From NCBI RefSeq assembly GCF_019112525.1, contig NZ_CP077800.1, positions 2,728,001 through 2,792,000 on the forward strand: a DNA stretch of 64,000 nucleotides, given 5' to 3'. Under the pieces are notes generated by a model. That model did not search any database. It was not told where the DNA came from and worked only from the letters and a program-made list of their open reading frames with translations. The stretch is from Modestobacter sp. L9-4 (GTDB lineage: Bacteria; Actinomycetota; Actinomycetes; Mycobacteriales; Geodermatophilaceae). Shown here piece by piece: positions 61,277 through 64,000 of the stretch. The position numbers and the translations under genes are program-made. Position 1 is the first letter of the stretch, and the number at the start of each line of letters is the position of its first letter.

Positions 61277-62452
61277 GTGAGGGGCACCCCGCGCCCGGGC
61301 CGGTGGGCAGCCGCCGTGCTCTCGCTCGCCGTGGTGGGCAGTGCGGCCGCGTGCGCCGTCCCGGCGGCGGCGACCGAGCCGAGCGGAGCGCTCGTGGTCG
61401 TGGTCGGCGGGCGGTCCAACGCGGCGCCTCCGGTGCTGTCCGGCGCCGCCGCCTCGGCCCGGGACCTCGCGGTCGCCCAGCAGTCGGTGTTCTCCCTCGT
61501 CGTCGCCGACGGGGCGCCCTACGCCCCGGAGCTGCCGAGGTCGCTGACCGCCGACGCGGCGGACGCCGGGGAACGCGAGGAGCAGTACGCGGCCAACCGG
61601 GGCCTGGTCGACGCGGCGGTCACGGGAGCGCGGGCGCGCGCACCGGAGAGCGACCTGCTCACGGCCATCGACCTCGGCGTCCAGACGGTCGGCACGCCGA
61701 CCGGGCTCCGCACGCTCGTCCTGGTCGACTCCGGCCTGGCCACCGCCGGGGCGCTCGACCTCACCGCGCCCGGCATGCTCGACGCCGACCCCCGCCAGGT
61801 CGCCGACACCCTCGCCGACTTCAGCCGGCTGCCCGACCTGCGTGGCTGGTCGGTCGTGCTCCAGGGCCTCGGGGACACCGCGCCGCCGCAGGAACCGCTC
61901 GACGCAGCCCGCCGCACGCAGCTCGCCTCCATCTGGACCGCCGTCCTCGAGCGGTCGGGGGCCACCGTCGTCCAGCGCGGTGACGACCGGCTGGTCGGCG
62001 TCCCGGAGTCGTCCCTGCCGCCGGTCGAGCCGGTGACCGTCGACCCCGGCATGCGCTGCACCGGTGAGGTGCTCACCCTGACCGGCGGGCCGCTGGCCTT
62101 CCGGCCGGGTGAGCCGGCCCTGCTGGACCGGGCCGCGGCGACGCAGCTGCTGCGCCCCTACGCCGAGCAGCTCATCGCCCGCCCGGAGCTGATCGCGGAG
62201 GTGTTCGGCACGTCCCCCGCGGTGGGCGAGGCCGCCGTGGACCGCCAGGTCAGCGAGGACCGGGCCCAGGAGGTGGCCTACGTCCTCATCGACCTCGGTG
62301 TGCCTGTCCCACAGCTGCACGTGCTCGGCCTGGGCAGCGAGTTCGCGGGCCGGGTGCCCGACCGGGACGACACCGGGCACCTCCTGCCGGGGGCCGCGGC
62401 CCTCAACCGCACGATCCGGATCGACTTCACCGAGCCCATCGAGTGTGTCTGA
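61277..62452 (+). CDS. Lipoprotein with OmpA-like C-terminal domain
   Basis: 391 residues from GTG at 61277, with GAGGG 7 nt upstream. A signal sequence (AAVLSLAVVGSAAAC) ends at a lipobox-like Cys. The middle region (about 35-230) resembles an alpha/beta sensor or VWA-like fold. The last 100 residues have the OmpA pattern: VSEDRAQEVAYVLIDLGV, QLHVLGLGSEF and LNRTIRIDF, which in other proteins binds peptidoglycan. Possibly anchors or guides glycan export in the cell wall. Confidence 0.82.
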   Translation: MRGTPRPGRWAAAVLSLAVVGSAAACAVPAAATEPSGALVVVVGGRSNAAPPVLSGAAASARDLAVAQQSVFSLVVADGAPYAPELPRSLTADAADAGEREEQYAANRGLVDAAVTGARARAPESDLLTAIDLGVQTVGTPTGLRTLVLVDSGLATAGALDLTAPGMLDADPRQVADTLADFSRLPDLRGWSVVLQGLGDTAPPQEPLDAARRTQLASIWTAVLERSGATVVQRGDDRLVGVPESSLPPVEPVTVDPGMRCTGEVLTLTGGPLAFRPGEPALLDRAAATQLLRPYAEQLIARPELIAEVFGTSPAVGEAAVDRQVSEDRAQEVAYVLIDLGVPVPQLHVLGLGSEFAGRVPDRDDTGHLLPGAAALNRTIRIDFTEPIECV

Positions 62453-62453
62453 C

Positions 62454-63611
62454 ATGACCGCACCTGGACCGAGCACCGCCGACGTGAGCACCGCCGCCGT
62501 CCTGCCCCGGATCGCCGTCGGCTCCTCCTACGGGCCGGCCGGGGCCAGCACCCGGGTCCGGGTGCTGGAGTGGCTGCGGTTCCTCGGCCTGGAGGCCGAG
62601 CAGGTGCTGCAGTACATGGGCACGCCGAACGTCCGACCGGGGACGCTGCTGCGCCGACCCCTGGAGGTCGTGCGGGCGGAGCGACGGCTGCGCCGGACCG
62701 GCCACGGGCCGGGCTGGGAGCGGCTGCTCATCTCGCGCTCGCTGGGCCCGTTCACCCGCGGCCGGGTGGAGGCCGACCTGCTCCGGCGCTCCGGCTGGGG
62801 GGTGTTCGACTTCGACGACGCCCTGTTCGCCGACGACCGTGGCGGGGTGCACCGCGTCTTCGGCGAGGCCGCCGGCTGGTCGACGGCGGTGCGCGCGGCG
62901 GACCTGGTCATCGCGGGCAACGAGCTGCTCGCCGAGGGGGCTGCCCGGCTGAACCCCGAGGTGCGGGTCATCCCCAGCTGCGTGGAACCGGATGCCTACC
63001 CGCGGAAGCAGGACTACGGCGTCGGGGCGGTCCCGCGGGTCATCTGGGCGGGGTCGCCGTCGACCGAGCCCTACCTCGCCCACGTCACCCCCGCCCTCCT
63101 CGAGGTGCACCGCCGGACGGGGGCGCGGCTCACGGTGGTCAGCTCGGGCGACCGCTCGCTCGGCGACCTGGAGGTGATGGCCGACCGCGTCGCGTGGGCC
63201 GGCCGGGAGACCGACGCCCTCCTCGCCTCCGCCGACTGCGGGATCATGCCGCTGCCCGACATCCCCTTCACCCGGGGCAAGTGCGCCTACAAGCTGCTGC
63301 AGTACGGCGCGGCCGGGCTGCCCTCGGTGGCCACCCCGGTCGGCGTCAACGCCCGGGTCCTCGAGCACTTCGGCGCCCCCGCGGCCACCGGCACCGACGA
63401 GTGGGTGGACGCCCTGCTGACCGTCCTGCAGGAACCGGAGTCCGCCCGCCGCGCGCGGGGCGACGCCGCCCGCCGGGCGGTCGAGGAGCACTACAGCTAC
63501 ACCGCGTGGCGGGGCGCGTTCCTCGAGGCGCTGCACCTGCCCGCCGACACCGGTCCCGGGGTCACGTCGGACACCGCCGACGTGACGACCGGGCCGGGCG
63601 GAGGACCGTGA
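62454..63611 (+). CDS. Glycosyltransferase (GT4-like, GT-B fold)
   Basis: 385 residues, ATG one base after the upstream stop. N-terminal SSYGPAGASTRVRVLEWLRF is the acceptor-side loop, followed by DFDDALFADDRG, VRVIPSCVEPDAYPRK (about 170), VIWAGSPSTEPYLAHV and the donor-side CAYKLLQYGAAGLPSVATPV (about 280). The EX7E motif is replaced by KLLQYGAAGLP. Typical of actinobacterial EPS glycosyltransferases. Overlaps the last gene by 4 bp. Confidence 0.9.
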   Translation: MTAPGPSTADVSTAAVLPRIAVGSSYGPAGASTRVRVLEWLRFLGLEAEQVLQYMGTPNVRPGTLLRRPLEVVRAERRLRRTGHGPGWERLLISRSLGPFTRGRVEADLLRRSGWGVFDFDDALFADDRGGVHRVFGEAAGWSTAVRAADLVIAGNELLAEGAARLNPEVRVIPSCVEPDAYPRKQDYGVGAVPRVIWAGSPSTEPYLAHVTPALLEVHRRTGARLTVVSSGDRSLGDLEVMADRVAWAGRETDALLASADCGIMPLPDIPFTRGKCAYKLLQYGAAGLPSVATPVGVNARVLEHFGAPAATGTDEWVDALLTVLQEPESARRARGDAARRAVEEHYSYTAWRGAFLEALHLPADTGPGVTSDTADVTTGPGGGP

Positions 63612-64000
63612 GCCCGGACCACCGGAGTCCCCGGGGACGGTCGGCCGTCCCGACGGTCCACGGCACGTCCCCCGAGCCGATCGCCCCGGCCCGGCCGGAC
63701 GAGGAGGCGGGGCGCACGGGCCGGGGCCGGACACCCTCGCGGCGCGTGCTCGCCCGGACCGCTCTCGCCGTGGTGACCGCGGTCCTGGCGGGGACCGGCC
63801 TGTTCCTGCTCACCGGCGGCCCCGGCGAGGACGGGGGACAGCCGCCGCCGTACGCGGCCGCGCCGTCGTCCGTCGCGCCGGCGGTCCCGTCACCGCCGGC
63901 CCCGCGCGCCGGCGCACCGGGCACCGGCACGCCCGCGACACCGGGCGCGGTCGACGTCCGGTCCTTCGGCGCCACCGGCGACGGCGTGACCGACGACGCC
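63608..64000 (+). CDS. Membrane-anchored pectate-lyase-fold protein, 3' end beyond window
   Basis: 131 residues in the window. A basic cytoplasmic N-terminus (about 1-45), one membrane helix (VLARTALAVVTAVLAGTGLF, about 47-68) and a Pro/Ala/Gly linker lead to VDVRSFGATGDGVTDDA, the opening of a Pectate_lyase_3 (PF12708) right-handed beta-helix. Such proteins cut or modify polysaccharide and are common in EPS loci. Catalytic residues lie outside the window. Confidence 0.88.
   Translation, partial: MSPDHRSPRGRSAVPTVHGTSPEPIAPARPDEEAGRTGRGRTPSRRVLARTALAVVTAVLAGTGLFLLTGGPGEDGGQPPPYAAAPSSVAPAVPSPPAPRAGAPGTGTPATPGAVDVRSFGATGDGVTDDA

Noticed and set aside
1..64000. CRISPR arrays, tRNA/rRNA genes, insertion sequences, prophage or integrase genes
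   Set aside because: No regular repeat-spacer pattern, no cloverleaf or rRNA motifs, and no transposase or integrase protein signatures were found by reading both strands.

Overview
The window comes from a very GC-rich actinobacterium. Family-level placement near Geodermatophilaceae (Blastococcus, Modestobacter, Geodermatophilus) is an inference from the roughly 74% GC, GTG-rich start codons, GTGA/ATGA gene overlaps, many apparently leaderless promoters (TANNNT about 6-9 nt before ATG/GTG), and gene content. No rRNA, tRNA, CRISPR array, transposase or phage gene was seen. Both ends cut through genes.

Region 1 (1-43 kb) is a dispersed cobalamin (B12) locus mixed with housekeeping and accessory genes. 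It holds a ChlI/ChlD-type chelatase subunit (left edge, partial), cobQ, cobD, cobL, cobM, cbiD, cobK, a cobI/cobJ fusion interrupted by an apparent one-base frameshift, cobH, cobG, cobN, cobS, cobU and a CobC-like phosphatase. Two cobalamin riboswitches are present, one before each half of the cobalt chelatase (ChlID at 1295-1389, cobN at 33258-33350). CobG occurs together with CbiD and without CobF, which points to a hybrid aerobic/anaerobic-type corrin route. Between these lie a membrane protein with its winged-helix regulator, an AbrB-type permease, a MazF-like protein, a PNPOx-like protein divergent from a thioesterase, PlsC, a PAS-ANTAR regulator, peptide deformylase, twin dynamin-like GTPases, MFS and GntP permeases, a secreted GH43 with two carbohydrate-binding modules, an FKBP lipoprotein, an Lrp regulator divergent from an ornithine cyclodeaminase family gene, a MarR regulator with two clear palindromic operators divergent from a glyoxalase-like gene, and a BNR-repeat/MoaD pair.

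Region 2 (about 43-45.7 kb) carries an aldo/keto reductase, a HAD-IB phosphatase with a C-terminal membrane anchor and a PAP2-type phosphatase.

Region 3 (45.8-64 kb) is an exopolysaccharide/surface-glycan locus. A PglD-like acetyltransferase, PglF-like 4,6-dehydratase, PglE-like aminotransferase and PglC-like initiating phosphoglycosyl transferase together match the UDP-diacetylbacillosamine pathway. Around them are a Wzx flippase, a putative Wzy polymerase, three glycosyltransferases, two Wzz-type P-loop proteins (both lacking the Walker A lysine), a FemAB/GNAT-like protein preceded by a possible 9-codon upstream ORF, a COG4529-type flavoprotein, a lipoprotein with an OmpA-like C-terminus, and a membrane-anchored pectate-lyase-fold protein cut by the right edge. 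The minus-strand genes form two operons with 4-bp overlaps at nearly every junction.
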